Source: Saprospiraceae bacterium
GTDB taxonomy: Bacteria > Bacteroidota > Bacteroidia > Chitinophagales > Saprospiraceae
DNA: 64,000 nt
Direction of reading: 5' to 3'
Assembly: GCA_016719615.1 (NCBI GenBank)
Contig: JADJYQ010000005.1
Location: 186,001-250,000 of the forward strand
Shown: positions 9,193-18,822 of the stretch, in pieces
Position numbering within the stretch: position 1 is the first letter of the stretch
Layout: each line of letters starts with the position of its first letter
The notes under the pieces: generated by a model
Seen by the model: only the letters and a program-made list of their open reading frames with translations
Database searches by the model: none
Told to the model about the DNA's origin: nothing
Program-made: the position numbers and the translations under genes

Positions 9193-11608
9193 TTGAAAAG
9201 CATATTATTATTTGTTTTTATCCTAACAAACGTTTGTTTGTATTCCCAATCCAAAGGCGTATCACAACTGCAAACTGCCAGCTCAAAACTGCCAACTTCC
9301 ACTTACGCGGTCGTCGTCGGCATCTCCGACTACCAGGATAATGCCATACCAGACCTACGCTTCGCACACAAAGACGCCGAAGCATTTGCTAATTATCTTA
9401 GGTCAAATGCGGGCGGAAATTTAGATGTTGATCATTTAAAAGTATTACTCAATGAAAACGCAACCGTTGCACAATTCGCTATTGCATTAGATTGGTTAAT
9501 GGAAGTGGTCAAGGAAAATGACCAGGTCGTTTTATATTTTTCAGGTCATGGAGATGTAGAGAAGAAAACCATTACACAGCCGGGTTACTTATTGTGCTGG
9601 GATGCACCGGCAAGAGTCTATTTAGCAGGAGGTGCATTGGCGCTGCCCATGTTTCAGGATATTGTGACAACTTTATCTACTCAAAACAAGGCAAAAGTCA
9701 TTGTGATTACAGATGCCTGTCGTTCCGGTAAATTGGCAGGAAGTAGTGTAGGCGGATCGCAAATAACAGGAACCAATCTTGCAAAGCAATATGGCAATGA
9801 AATAAAAATACTTTCCTGTCAACCGAATGAATACAGTATTGAAGGCGAGCAATGGGGCGGTGGTCGCGGTGCATTTTCATATCATCTTCTCGATGCCCTT
9901 TATGGTCTGGCAGATATTAACAATGATTTATGGGTCACCTTGCAGGAAGTGAGTAGATATCTTGAAGATCAGGTATCCAAAGAAGTTGCACCGGTGATTC
10001 AGGTACCCATGACGGTTGGTAATCGCAATGAAAGATTGACCATTGTGAATGAAAAGTTCGTATCTTCTATTAAGTCCGGCAAAACCAATCAAATGATGAT
10101 GTTGTCGGCAATTGACTCCAGAGGTATTGAGGAAGATTTGCTTTCAAAATTGGATTCAAATACAATTAGAATTTACGCACTTTTTAAAAGTGCACTTCAA
10201 CAAAAAATATTTTTAGTGCCTGAGCTAGCGTGTGCAGAATCGTATTATCAACAGCTGATATTGGAACCTAAATTAGAGCGATTGCATGCAACAATGAAAC
10301 GAAATTATGCCGCGGCATTACAAGATGAAGCGCAACAAGTGATGAATACAATGCTCAAAAACGGATTTACTTCAGAAGTTACTTCCGGAATTTCGGTTTC
10401 CCAATTGTATAAAAATTATCCTGCCTATCTAGAGCGAGCATCAGAATTATTGGGAACTTCACATTATCTCCACTCAAGTTTACAAGCACGGAAGTATTTT
10501 TTTAATGGAAAAATTCAAAAATCAAAAAAAGCTATCTAAGGAAAATTATTTGTTAGCATTGCAAAAACAGCCTGACTTACCACAAGCCTATGTAGAATTG
10601 ATTTTCACTTGTTTGCCAAATGAAGAAGATTCAGCGATAAATTATGCAAACAAAGCTGTGGCACTTGTTCCAAATTGGGTCGTTCCTTATATTAAACTTT
10701 CTCGATTTTATATGGGTGCGTTGAAAAATAAAGATAAAGCTGAAGAATTATTAAATCGTGCCGGCGCTATTGACACGAATTCTTTATTAGTTTGGTATCA
10801 AAGGGGAACGTTTTATTTTAATCAACGTGATTTTCAAAAGGCGGAATATTGGTTAAAAAAAGCAGTTGCTAGCGAAGATGAAGGAATTTGTTTTCCATGT
10901 GCATATAACCTTATGGGAAATGTCTACATTGAGACGAAGCAATTTGAAAAAGCCGAAGCACATTTCCTTAAAGCTATTCAATTAGATTCAAATTATTCAG
11001 GTGCCTTAAATCGTCTTGGCAAAATCTATTACCGTACTGGTAGATTTAATGAAGCTGAAATAATCTTTAATAGAGAACTTAAAGCTGCCCGAACTGAGCG
11101 TGATAAAGCCTCACCTTATACTGAATTGGGCAATCTTTATTGTGAATCTGATAGGATCAAAGAAGGGGCTGAGTATTATAAAAAATCTGCTGATTCTGAT
11201 TCTACTTATGATGATCCAATATTTAATTTATTGAACTGCTACCCAAAAGGAATTACTTTAACGGAAGGAAATATCCTCTGTAAGAAGTTGCTAAATTTTG
11301 ATTCATTAAATATCAGTAATATTGGAAACGTGGCATACTTTTATGCAAAATCTAATAATCCAAATCTAGCGGAATACTACGTTTATAAATTGAAATCGCT
11401 TGACAAGAGTAGTGAGTCTTTTTATAATTTGACCTGCATATTGACTATTATTGGTAAACCAGAAAAGGCTTTTGAAGCGCTAGAACAAGCTGCAATATTA
11501 GCATATGATTTTCATTGGATGCAAAGAGATCCAGATCTAGCACCATTAAGAGAATTGCCGAAGTGGAAAGAAATTATGAAAAAATATTATCCGGATCAAA
11601 TGAAATAG
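9193..11608 (+). CDS. Exported caspase-like protease with TPR repeats, interrupted by a +1 frameshift
   Basis: Two overlapping frames (9193-10539 and 10505-11608) join into one product of about 804 residues if one base is removed. The first frame has a signal peptide (TTG start; similar to the 3709 gene, ILTNVC-YSQ), caspase domain with His119 and Cys176, and the middle region up to QARKYFFNG. The second frame continues with TPR units and the tail KKYYPDQMK. The break lies at an A7 run at 10526-10532; with A6 the frame reads KSKKLSKENYLLAL, matching the first gene in the window. The total length is one base more than a multiple of three, as expected for a single insertion. It may be a sequencing error, a true mutation or a phase-variable tract. 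The last member of the array, 5 bp after its neighbour. Confidence 0.8.
9264..9298 (+). repeat. 7-bp tandem array (5 units) inside caspase linker
   Basis: ACAACTG, CAAACTG, CCAGCTC, AAAACTG and CCAACTT are contiguous, in the linker between signal peptide and caspase domain. Confidence 0.55.
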
Positions 11609-11719
11609 TGTCGAAGAAATGACTATAGTATTTGTCATGCAAAAGAAATGAATCTTGAAATGTACTTTTATTAATAAATAATCTCATTGAACTCATCTCA
11701 TAATTTCAACAAATCTTTC

Positions 11720-14611
11720 ATGAAATACGGCCTTTGTAGTTTTTGTCTATTCATACTTAATTTACTTTCTGCTCAAACTATTGATTCAATTGCTATTAAA
11801 CAAGTGGACAGCCTCATTCGAATTTCACGCAACTTGCTGGTGAATCGCAATTTTGACAAAGCACTGGAAGTGAGTGCTGTCGCTGAAAAAATAGCCCTCG
11901 AAAAACTTGGTAAGGAATCAGCCGAATATGGAAGTTGTGCTTTCAATCGAGCTAGGGTGTTGTTTTACAAACGTGATTATTCAGGAGCTCAAAAATGGTA
12001 TCTTGAAGCTAAAGACATCCGTGAAAAAGTATTAGGCAGAGAGCATCCTGATTATGGCTGGAGCTTGCATAATCTCGGTCTGCTATACAAAACTTTGGGC
12101 AATTACAAAAAAGCAGAGCCTCTCTACCTCGAAGCCAAAGCCATTTGGGAAAAAGCTCTTGGTAAAGAGCATTTTAATTATGCTGCAAGTATAAACAACC
12201 TTGCAAGCCTTTACCTAGCATTAGGAAGTTATGAAAAGTCTGAACCCCTCTTCCTTGAAGCCAAAGAAATCCGCGAAAAATTGAAGGGCAAGGAGCATCC
12301 CGTTTATGCTGAAAGCGTTTACAATCTTGCGATCTTATATTATGAAATGGGTAACTACGGAAAAGCGGAATCATTTTCCCTAGAGGCTAAAGCCATCCGT
12401 GAAAAAGTTATGGGTAAGGAACATCCCGATTATGCATTAAGTGTTGCTTCTCTTGCGATGCTGTACCATGACTTTGGGAACTATCAAAAAGCCGAGCCTT
12501 TTTACCTCGAAGCAAAAGTCATCCTGGAAAAAGTCTTGGGCAAGGAACATCCTGATTATGCCTCCAGCCTGAACAATCTGGCAGTTCTTTATGACGATAT
12601 GGGCAACTATCAAAAAGCCGAGCCACTTTATCTCGAAGCCAAAGTTATCTGGGAAAAAGTGTTGGGTAAAGAGCATCCCGATTATGCGACTAGTCCGAAC
12701 AATCTGGGAAACCTTTACTATCTCATGGGCAATTACGAAAAAGCAGAACCCTTCCATCTCGAAGCCAAAGCTTTGCGGAATAAAGTACTGGGCAAAGAGC
12801 ATCCTGATTATACTTCAAGTTTGACCAATATAGTACGTTTGTATGAAAGGCAATTTCGATTTTTAGAATCAGACCCATTAATGGAAGAAGCGTTTATTTT
12901 ATCTCAAACCAGACTTGTAAATGCCATTGCATTTCTTTCCGAAAAGGAGCTAGCTCAATATATTTCAAAATTCCAAATAAGTGGATCCGATTTAAATGCA
13001 TATCTGTATGCCCGTAATAAAGTTACAGCTCAGCTTGGAATATTTCCCCAACTGGCATATGACCATGCTCTATTATACAAAGGATTTATCCTGTCCTCTG
13101 CTTCAAGGCTGAATTCGCCGGCATTGAACACTCCTGAGACTTCGGAAATCAAACTCCGCCTGAAAGACTTTCGTCGTCTGCTCTCTGTCGAATACACAAA
13201 GCCAATCGCCGAGCGAAATGGCATTGTCGAACTTGAAGAAAAAGCCAACATTGCTGAAAAAGAACTTAGCCGATCAGTAGCAGCTTATGCAGATGCCATT
13301 CGACAAATAAAATGGAGTGATGTGCAAGCTACTTTGAAACCAGCAGAAGCGGCAATGGAGTTTATTTCCTTCAAAGTTAATTTTCCTAAAACAACAGACA
13401 GCACTCTGTATGCCGCTTTGTTGTTGAAACCTGGTGACAAACAACCAAGGTTTATTCCTCTATTCGAAGAAAAATCAATGGACTCCTTATTGCATACTAA
13501 ATCAGAACGCAAAGCTGATTATGTAAATTCTTTATACACACTTATTGATCGCGGAGCTTTAGCAAATGAGGCTCCAATACGATCCTTGTATGAAATTCTC
13601 TGGAAGCCCCTCGAACAAGAATTAGCTGGTATCAAAACCATTTATTTTTCTCCGAGTGGATTGCTACATAGAATTAATCTGAATGCAATTCCTTTAATTG
13701 GACCGAATGGGTCCGGGACAGAAACATTGTCAGATCGGTATCTTCTGATCGGACTAAATAGTACGCGTCAATTGGTCATCCCCTCTCAAATAAAAAATGT
13801 AAACAACGATGCAGTTTTGTACGGGGGAATTCAATTTGAACCGGACAGTACTGTTCAATTCAATGAGCCCCTTTTAGTTTCGCGTTCTAGCGGAGAATTA
13901 TCATTTAATTTAGTGGATACAAGTTTGAGAGGTGGTAGCTGGAATTATCTTTCCGGCACAGAACGCGAAGTGTATTCAATTGAAAAAATCATGCAAACAT
14001 CAGGAGTAAAAACTGAATTGAAAAAAGCTTATTATGCGACTGAAGATTCATTTAAAAATATAGGTGCGAATAATTCTTTTTCTCCCAGAATCTTGCACAT
14101 AGCTACCCATGGTTATTTTTTTGCGGATGCAAAAATCAATAGCCAGCAATCAATAGTTAAAAATCAATCGGAAAGTGTTTTTAAAATGAGCAATCACCCG
14201 ATGTTGCGTTCCGGACTTATAATGGCCGGTGGAAATGCCGCCTGGAGGGGAAAATCGACACCTGAAGGTAAAGATGATGGAATCCTTACAGCATATGAGA
14301 TCAGTCAAATGAATTTGTCCAATACAGAACTTGTGGTATTGTCTGCATGTGAGACAGGATTAGGTGACATTAAGGGAAATGAAGGTGTCTATGGATTACA
14401 ACGCGCTTTCAAAATTGCCGGAGTGAAATATATTATCATGTCGCTGTGGCAAGTTCCGGATAAACAGACATCGATGCTGATGATCTCGTTTTATAAGAAA
14501 TGGCTTGAGGACAAAATGAGTATACCCGATGCTTTTCGTGCAGCCCAAAGAGAATTGCGGGATATAGGATTGGATCCGTATCAATGGGCAGGGTTCGTGT
14601 TGGTGGAATAA
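11720..14611 (+). CDS. Exported CHAT-domain protease with kinesin-light-chain-type TPRs
   Basis: 963 residues from the ATG at 11720. An upstream TTG at 11687 is in frame, but the ATG gives a clean signal peptide (MKYGLCSF... ending LLSAQ). Residues of about 95-385 form seven 42-residue TPR units with the pattern YEKAEPLYLEAK-I-EKVLGKEHPDYA-S-NNLA-LY--MGN. A helical region follows, then a C-terminal CHAT domain with His797 (HIATHGYFF) and Cys877 (VLSACETG), and an ending QWAGFVLVE. CHAT domains are caspase-clan cysteine peptidases. The signal peptide argues for an extracytoplasmic role, unlike the cytoplasmic TPR-CHAT of CRISPR type III-E. The array at 14137-14171 encodes a loop just after the catalytic His. 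It follows the caspase array by 111 bp. The substrate is unknown. Confidence 0.88.
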   Translation: MKYGLCSFCLFILNLLSAQTIDSIAIKQVDSLIRISRNLLVNRNFDKALEVSAVAEKIALEKLGKESAEYGSCAFNRARVLFYKRDYSGAQKWYLEAKDIREKVLGREHPDYGWSLHNLGLLYKTLGNYKKAEPLYLEAKAIWEKALGKEHFNYAASINNLASLYLALGSYEKSEPLFLEAKEIREKLKGKEHPVYAESVYNLAILYYEMGNYGKAESFSLEAKAIREKVMGKEHPDYALSVASLAMLYHDFGNYQKAEPFYLEAKVILEKVLGKEHPDYASSLNNLAVLYDDMGNYQKAEPLYLEAKVIWEKVLGKEHPDYATSPNNLGNLYYLMGNYEKAEPFHLEAKALRNKVLGKEHPDYTSSLTNIVRLYERQFRFLESDPLMEEAFILSQTRLVNAIAFLSEKELAQYISKFQISGSDLNAYLYARNKVTAQLGIFPQLAYDHALLYKGFILSSASRLNSPALNTPETSEIKLRLKDFRRLLSVEYTKPIAERNGIVELEEKANIAEKELSRSVAAYADAIRQIKWSDVQATLKPAEAAMEFISFKVNFPKTTDSTLYAALLLKPGDKQPRFIPLFEEKSMDSLLHTKSERKADYVNSLYTLIDRGALANEAPIRSLYEILWKPLEQELAGIKTIYFSPSGLLHRINLNAIPLIGPNGSGTETLSDRYLLIGLNSTRQLVIPSQIKNVNNDAVLYGGIQFEPDSTVQFNEPLLVSRSSGELSFNLVDTSLRGGSWNYLSGTEREVYSIEKIMQTSGVKTELKKAYYATEDSFKNIGANNSFSPRILHIATHGYFFADAKINSQQSIVKNQSESVFKMSNHPMLRSGLIMAGGNAAWRGKSTPEGKDDGILTAYEISQMNLSNTELVVLSACETGLGDIKGNEGVYGLQRAFKIAGVKYIIMSLWQVPDKQTSMLMISFYKKWLEDKMSIPDAFRAAQRELRDIGLDPYQWAGFVLVE
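11983..12850 (+). repeat. Seven 126-bp tandem repeats encoding 42-residue TPR units
   Basis: The DNA itself repeats with a 126-bp period (recurring GAGCATCC-GATTATG and CTCGAAGCCAAAG words), so units have duplicated or been homogenised recently at DNA level. The flanking units are more diverged. Confidence 0.75.
14137..14171 (+). repeat. 7-bp tandem array (5 units) inside CHAT domain
   Basis: CAATAGC, CAGCAAT, CAATAGT, TAAAAAT and CAATCGG encode a Gln/Ser/Asn-rich loop shortly after the catalytic His motif. Confidence 0.6.
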
Positions 14612-14975
14612 ACCATTCTCATTCGCAAACTCAAACTAGATTGGGTATGTTTTGGTAGAATAATATAAACTTAATCATAAATCCTCATTCTCTGCGCGCA
14701 CTCAAATTCTCCCCATACATCCCCAATGGGCGGAATGGCTTAAAGTTTATGGGGATCATGGATGATGAGTTTATTTAGGATCTTAGTTTTTATCAATTCA
14801 TATTAATCTGATAACAATTAGCAATAAAAGGAACTTATTTAAGCTTGGGTCTGACCTTAATTGAATCTAATAGCTATTTTGTATTTTAGTGACCATAAAT
14901 GTGCAAAGTCATAAATAGAGAAAAAATTATTTAAGAGAGATGAGATAAGATAAAATTATTTTTTAGATTTAAACC
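14612..14975. other. 364-bp intergenic region with small inverted repeats, no gene
   Basis: No convincing ORF. Two structured pieces are visible. TCCCCATA at 14710-14717 is the exact inverse of TATGGGGA at 14748-14755. GGTCTGACC (14848-14856) is the core of an imperfect palindrome flanked by TTAAG and CTTAA. Neither is placed like a terminator with a T-run; they could be remnants of a mobile or REP-type element. Confidence 0.4.
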
Positions 14976-16874
14976 GTGAAGCAATTCTGGAAAATTGGAT
15001 GTTTATTTTTTATGGCGGCAATGAATTTTTATTGCGTATGCCTGAATATTGCAACAGCACAATCAAGAAAACCCATAACAAAGGCTTTGGTTATTGGGAT
15101 TTCTACTTACCAGGATTCGACTATTGCGATACTTCCTTTTGCTGTTCGGGATGCCGAATTCTTTGCCGGTTTTATAAAGTCGTTTGATAAGAATTTTGAC
15201 ACCAGGGCGGAACTTTTATTGTTAACGAACAAACAAGCCAGTTTGGCTGGTTTGTCGGCTGGTTTAGATTGGTTGGTAGAAGATACTCAGAAAGGAGATA
15301 CCCTGCTTCTATTTTTTGCGGCTTATTCTGCAGCAAATGAGCCTGCAAATGGAAACAGTTTATATTTTTATGATTCTCCTGCCCATAGAAATACATCAAC
15401 CAGTTTTAATTTATTTGCCCAGTTCAAAGTGCTTGCACAAAAGAAAAAAGCAATATATCGGTGTTATGCAAATTTGTATCCGGCAGTCTTTAACAAAAAA
15501 AATGAAGGTAATCCAGAGTCAATTCCGGTAATGCCTGAAATCAAAAAGGAAGCTCTATTCAAAAATATTGTTGAAATAAATAGAATTCGCGAAAAATCGG
15601 AATCGCAAATTGAAATGGAAACCAGGGAAGCAAAAATTAGTTTGGTATCCTACCTGATTAAAGGCTTGATGGGATTGGCGGATGATAATTCTGATCGGAG
15701 CGTTTCATTGAAGGAATTGGGAAATTATTTCAACAAGCTCGCTGTTTTTCCATGGATTCAGCCCGGGATCTTATTTGCTGCATCAGCTTCATCAAAAGAC
15801 ATTTTGTCGTTTGTAAATTCCACAAACTTAAATGCAATCGAAGATTTGGAATATTCAGTCCTTTCTCCATTAGTCAGCCTGGAAACGAATAAAAAGGAAC
15901 TACTTGAAATTCAACAATTGTCGGAAAGAAACCGAATCATGTATGAAGATTTTCTATTGTCTATCAGCTTAGGTCATTTATTAAATGATCCGGCCAAAAA
16001 TGCTAGTACTATCCTTGATACTTTGACAAAAGAGCCTGAAATGCAAAAATTGATGACGAATATGAGGAGAAAACTTGCAGCTGCTCTACAGGATGAATCT
16101 CAGCAAGTGTTGAACGCATATTTGAATGTCGATGCTAAGGAACTTAATAATCGCCTGAGAGGGAATGTAAGTTATGATATATATGCGCAATACCTCGACA
16201 AGGCTATCCAATTATTAGGTGGACCACATTACATGACAAAAATTCTGAAAGCCAAAAAATTGTATTTTGAAGCTGTTCAAAAAAGAATTACAGGGCAGAA
16301 AAATTTCAATAAGGATCTCATCAGTGAATCTATCCAATTGTTATTAGTTGCATTGGCTCTTGAAAATCAGGCTTCATTTTTACATAATGAATTGGGGATC
16401 AATTATTCATTGTTTGGAAGAAGGGAAGAAGCTAAAAAAAGTTTTCATTCAGCCATTGAATTTTCGCCTACCTGGAGTATTCCTTTTACTAATCTCGCAC
16501 AATTATATGCACAGGAGGATCTTTCTAAAGCCCTTCGGATTGCGAAACACGCAGTTAGATTAAGTCCTCATAATAGTTTTGCATGGAATGTCGAAGGTTC
16601 ATTGAATATGCAACTCCGCAATTATCCGGCTGCGGAGGCCTCCTTTATAAAAGCATTAAAACTTGATCCGAATTATGCAGTAGCTTGTTATAATTTGGCC
16701 TGTGCCTTAAGTTTACAGAAAAAAACAGAGGATGCCTACGATAAACTGGAACAAGCAATTCAGGCTGGTATAACTAACTTTGAAGAAATTTCGAAAGATT
16801 CCGATTTTGAAAATTTAAAGATTTTCTCCATCCGGTGGAATGATTTGATGGAAAAGTATTTTCTTGAAAAATAG
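14976..16874 (+). CDS. Exported pseudocaspase-TPR protein (catalytic residues lost)
   Basis: 632 residues from a GTG start, with a signal peptide to about residue 27 (ending IATAQ). The N-terminal half still follows the caspase paralogues (ALVIGISTYQD, PFAVRDAEFF, LSAGLDWLVED, GLADDNSDRSVSLKELGNY). The two active-site motifs are destroyed: the FSGHGD site reads FAAYSA (Tyr117 in place of His) and the DACRSG site reads YANLYP (Asn166 in place of Cys). The middle region with LAAALQDESQQV and about four TPRs is well kept, and the tail MEKYFLEK matches the family. The intact reading frame with loss of both catalytic residues suggests a functional non-enzymatic member (decoy, regulator or scaffold). 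This is inference. Confidence 0.82.
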   Translation: MKQFWKIGCLFFMAAMNFYCVCLNIATAQSRKPITKALVIGISTYQDSTIAILPFAVRDAEFFAGFIKSFDKNFDTRAELLLLTNKQASLAGLSAGLDWLVEDTQKGDTLLLFFAAYSAANEPANGNSLYFYDSPAHRNTSTSFNLFAQFKVLAQKKKAIYRCYANLYPAVFNKKNEGNPESIPVMPEIKKEALFKNIVEINRIREKSESQIEMETREAKISLVSYLIKGLMGLADDNSDRSVSLKELGNYFNKLAVFPWIQPGILFAASASSKDILSFVNSTNLNAIEDLEYSVLSPLVSLETNKKELLEIQQLSERNRIMYEDFLLSISLGHLLNDPAKNASTILDTLTKEPEMQKLMTNMRRKLAAALQDESQQVLNAYLNVDAKELNNRLRGNVSYDIYAQYLDKAIQLLGGPHYMTKILKAKKLYFEAVQKRITGQKNFNKDLISESIQLLLVALALENQASFLHNELGINYSLFGRREEAKKSFHSAIEFSPTWSIPFTNLAQLYAQEDLSKALRIAKHAVRLSPHNSFAWNVEGSLNMQLRNYPAAEASFIKALKLDPNYAVACYNLACALSLQKKTEDAYDKLEQAIQAGITNFEEISKDSDFENLKIFSIRWNDLMEKYFLEK

Positions 16875-16971
16875 ATTCTGTTTCAATTACACATTCAAAT
16901 TTGATGATATTTAGTAAATGAGCAGGATTTGTATTGATGGAGTAATTCTTTATTGGCAACAGTGTTTTTAC

Positions 16972-18822
16972 TTAGCATTCTACAAAATACATATCAATGT
17001 TGCCTTTATTTTTTGCTTCAATTTTTCCACGATATGTACAGGAAAATAGATTCTTTACTTTTTCATAAGTGCTTTGGCTGATATTGACTTTGCCTACTTC
17101 ACCACTCGTCTCCATCCTTGCTGCAATATTTACGGTATCTCCCCAAATATCATAGGAGTATTTTTTAACACCAACAATTCCGGCCACGACTGGACCTGTG
17201 TGTATTCCGATGCGTATTTCAAAGTAAGCTTGTTTGTTCTCTATTTTCTTTTTCTTACCTACTTCGATAAAATCGCGTATCTCTAAGGCAGCACGCACTA
17301 CATCTTGTGCGTGTGTTTGGTTAAGAGTAGGTAAACCTCCGGCAGCCATATAAGCATCACCGATCGTTTTAATTTTTTCAAGTCCGTATTTGTGCATAAT
17401 ATGGTCAAAAGCAGTGAAGCACTCATGCAAGTCTCTTACCAATTCTTGGGGAGTTAAAATTTCTGATACGGCTGTAAATCCTTTAAAATCAGTAAAAAGT
17501 ATACTGACTTCTTCAAATAATGTGGCATCTGCTTCCCCTTTTTGCTTTAATTCTTCAGCCACCTCTGAGGGAAGAATATTCAGCAGTAATTCTTCAGAAC
17601 GCTCTTTTTCTTTACTCAGCAATAAATTGGTCTTTTTTTGTTGTAAATAGTTTCTGACGACAATTCCGATAATACACAAGAGTCCAATAATTCCTGCAAG
17701 AAAATAGGTCCTTTCATTTCGCTTTTTTTCTACTGCCAGTTTGTCAATTTCAATCTGTTTTTCCCGAATATCTATTTCCCGTTTGGTTTCTAACCTGGAT
17801 ATTTGCATTTTACTTTCGAGACTGAAAATGGAATCTTTTAACCCGATATATTTTTTATAATGATTCAGTGCATTTTCAAAATCCCCCGAATGGGAATATA
17901 ATAGGAATAAATTTTCTTCGGCTTTTCCTTGTTGGTCTTGAATTCCCATATTTTCGCACATTTGTCTTCCTTTATGGAGAAAGTCAAAGGCTAATGTTAA
18001 TGCTTGTTTTTTGTTTATGGGAAGTGTTGATATATTTGAAGTATCTAGAGCAATAGTAGCATAGAGTGATCCGATCATTGTATTCAGAACGGCCTCCATA
18101 TACACGTCTTTATTGGCTTTTGCAAGTTTAAGTGCACTGTGGAGATCTGAGAAGGCCTGACTATATTTTTTTTCCTCGATCCATAGTTGAGCAATATTTG
18201 CAAGTGTAATTGTTTCGTTTAACTCATTTTTTATTTCTCTGGTGATGCGCAAGGCTTCCAATAAATTAATTTTTGCGGAATCTGTTTGCTTCAATTCCAA
18301 ATATATATGGCCAATATTAATAAAATTGATACTTAAAAATTCACGTTCGTTGATTTCGCGATTAATTTGTACAGCGCTATGGAGGTAGTCGAGGGCTTTA
18401 CTATACTTTTTGTCCTTGATGAATACCCCTGCAAGATTACTTAAGTTTGCAGCCTGGCCTCTTTTAGACCCGGAATGTTCACTCCATTTTAATGCGTTAA
18501 AGTAGTTTTCAGCAGCAAGACTCAATTCGGATTTATTGTCATAATTGAGTCCCAATATAGAATATCCATTTTGTAATCGATTAGGGTCTTTTAATTGTTC
18601 TGCCAGGTCCATAGCTTGCTTGCCAAATACAATTCCTTGATTCGGATCGATGTAGCTATATTCGTTGGAAATTTTTAATAGTAAATCAAATCTTAAGCTA
18701 TCACTAATGGGTTTAGCAAGTTCCTTTTTTAAGGAATCTATAAACTCCTGTCCTGTTTTTTGAGTCCAGCCTGCATTCAAAATCAGAATTAGAAGAGAAA
18801 CCGTAATGCTATGGGATTTCAT
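16972..18822 (-). CDS. Membrane-bound class III adenylate cyclase with periplasmic TPR sensor
   Basis: 616 residues: signal peptide (1-20), TPR region (about 25-320), coiled coil (about 330-370), one membrane helix (about 373-392), and a class III cyclase domain (about 430-616). The metal-binding aspartates are Asp445 (ILFTDFKGFT) and Asp489 (KTIGDAYM). The base-selecting positions are Lys485 and the Asp of YDIWGDTVN, which in this family specify ATP, so cAMP is the predicted product. The transition-state Asn and Arg are present in NIAARM. By topology, the TPRs face the periplasm and the cyclase faces the cytoplasm, so it is a one-protein transmembrane receptor. It sits on the opposite strand between the pseudocaspase and a CHAT gene and has its own promoter element at 18863-18870. 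A link to the protease cluster is suggested only by position and shared TPRs. Confidence 0.9.
   Translation of the reverse strand: MKSHSITVSLLILILNAGWTQKTGQEFIDSLKKELAKPISDSLRFDLLLKISNEYSYIDPNQGIVFGKQAMDLAEQLKDPNRLQNGYSILGLNYDNKSELSLAAENYFNALKWSEHSGSKRGQAANLSNLAGVFIKDKKYSKALDYLHSAVQINREINEREFLSINFINIGHIYLELKQTDSAKINLLEALRITREIKNELNETITLANIAQLWIEEKKYSQAFSDLHSALKLAKANKDVYMEAVLNTMIGSLYATIALDTSNISTLPINKKQALTLAFDFLHKGRQMCENMGIQDQQGKAEENLFLLYSHSGDFENALNHYKKYIGLKDSIFSLESKMQISRLETKREIDIREKQIEIDKLAVEKKRNERTYFLAGIIGLLCIIGIVVRNYLQQKKTNLLLSKEKERSEELLLNILPSEVAEELKQKGEADATLFEEVSILFTDFKGFTAVSEILTPQELVRDLHECFTAFDHIMHKYGLEKIKTIGDAYMAAGGLPTLNQTHAQDVVRAALEIRDFIEVGKKKKIENKQAYFEIRIGIHTGPVVAGIVGVKKYSYDIWGDTVNIAARMETSGEVGKVNISQSTYEKVKNLFSCTYRGKIEAKNKGNIDMYFVEC

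Noticed and set aside
10505..10539. Separate start of a second gene at 10505
   Set aside because: The ATG is inside the paralogue alignment, where a single-base correction joins both halves into one family-length protein.
12437..12802. 121-aa reading frame on the minus strand opposite the CHAT TPR repeats
   Set aside because: It mirrors the 126-bp repeat, has no family resemblance, and arises from the codon pattern of the sense TPR gene.
11720..14611. TPR-CHAT protease of a CRISPR type III-E (Craspase) system
   Set aside because: No gRAMP/Cas7-11 or CRISPR is present, and the protein has a signal peptide and kinesin-light-chain type TPRs.
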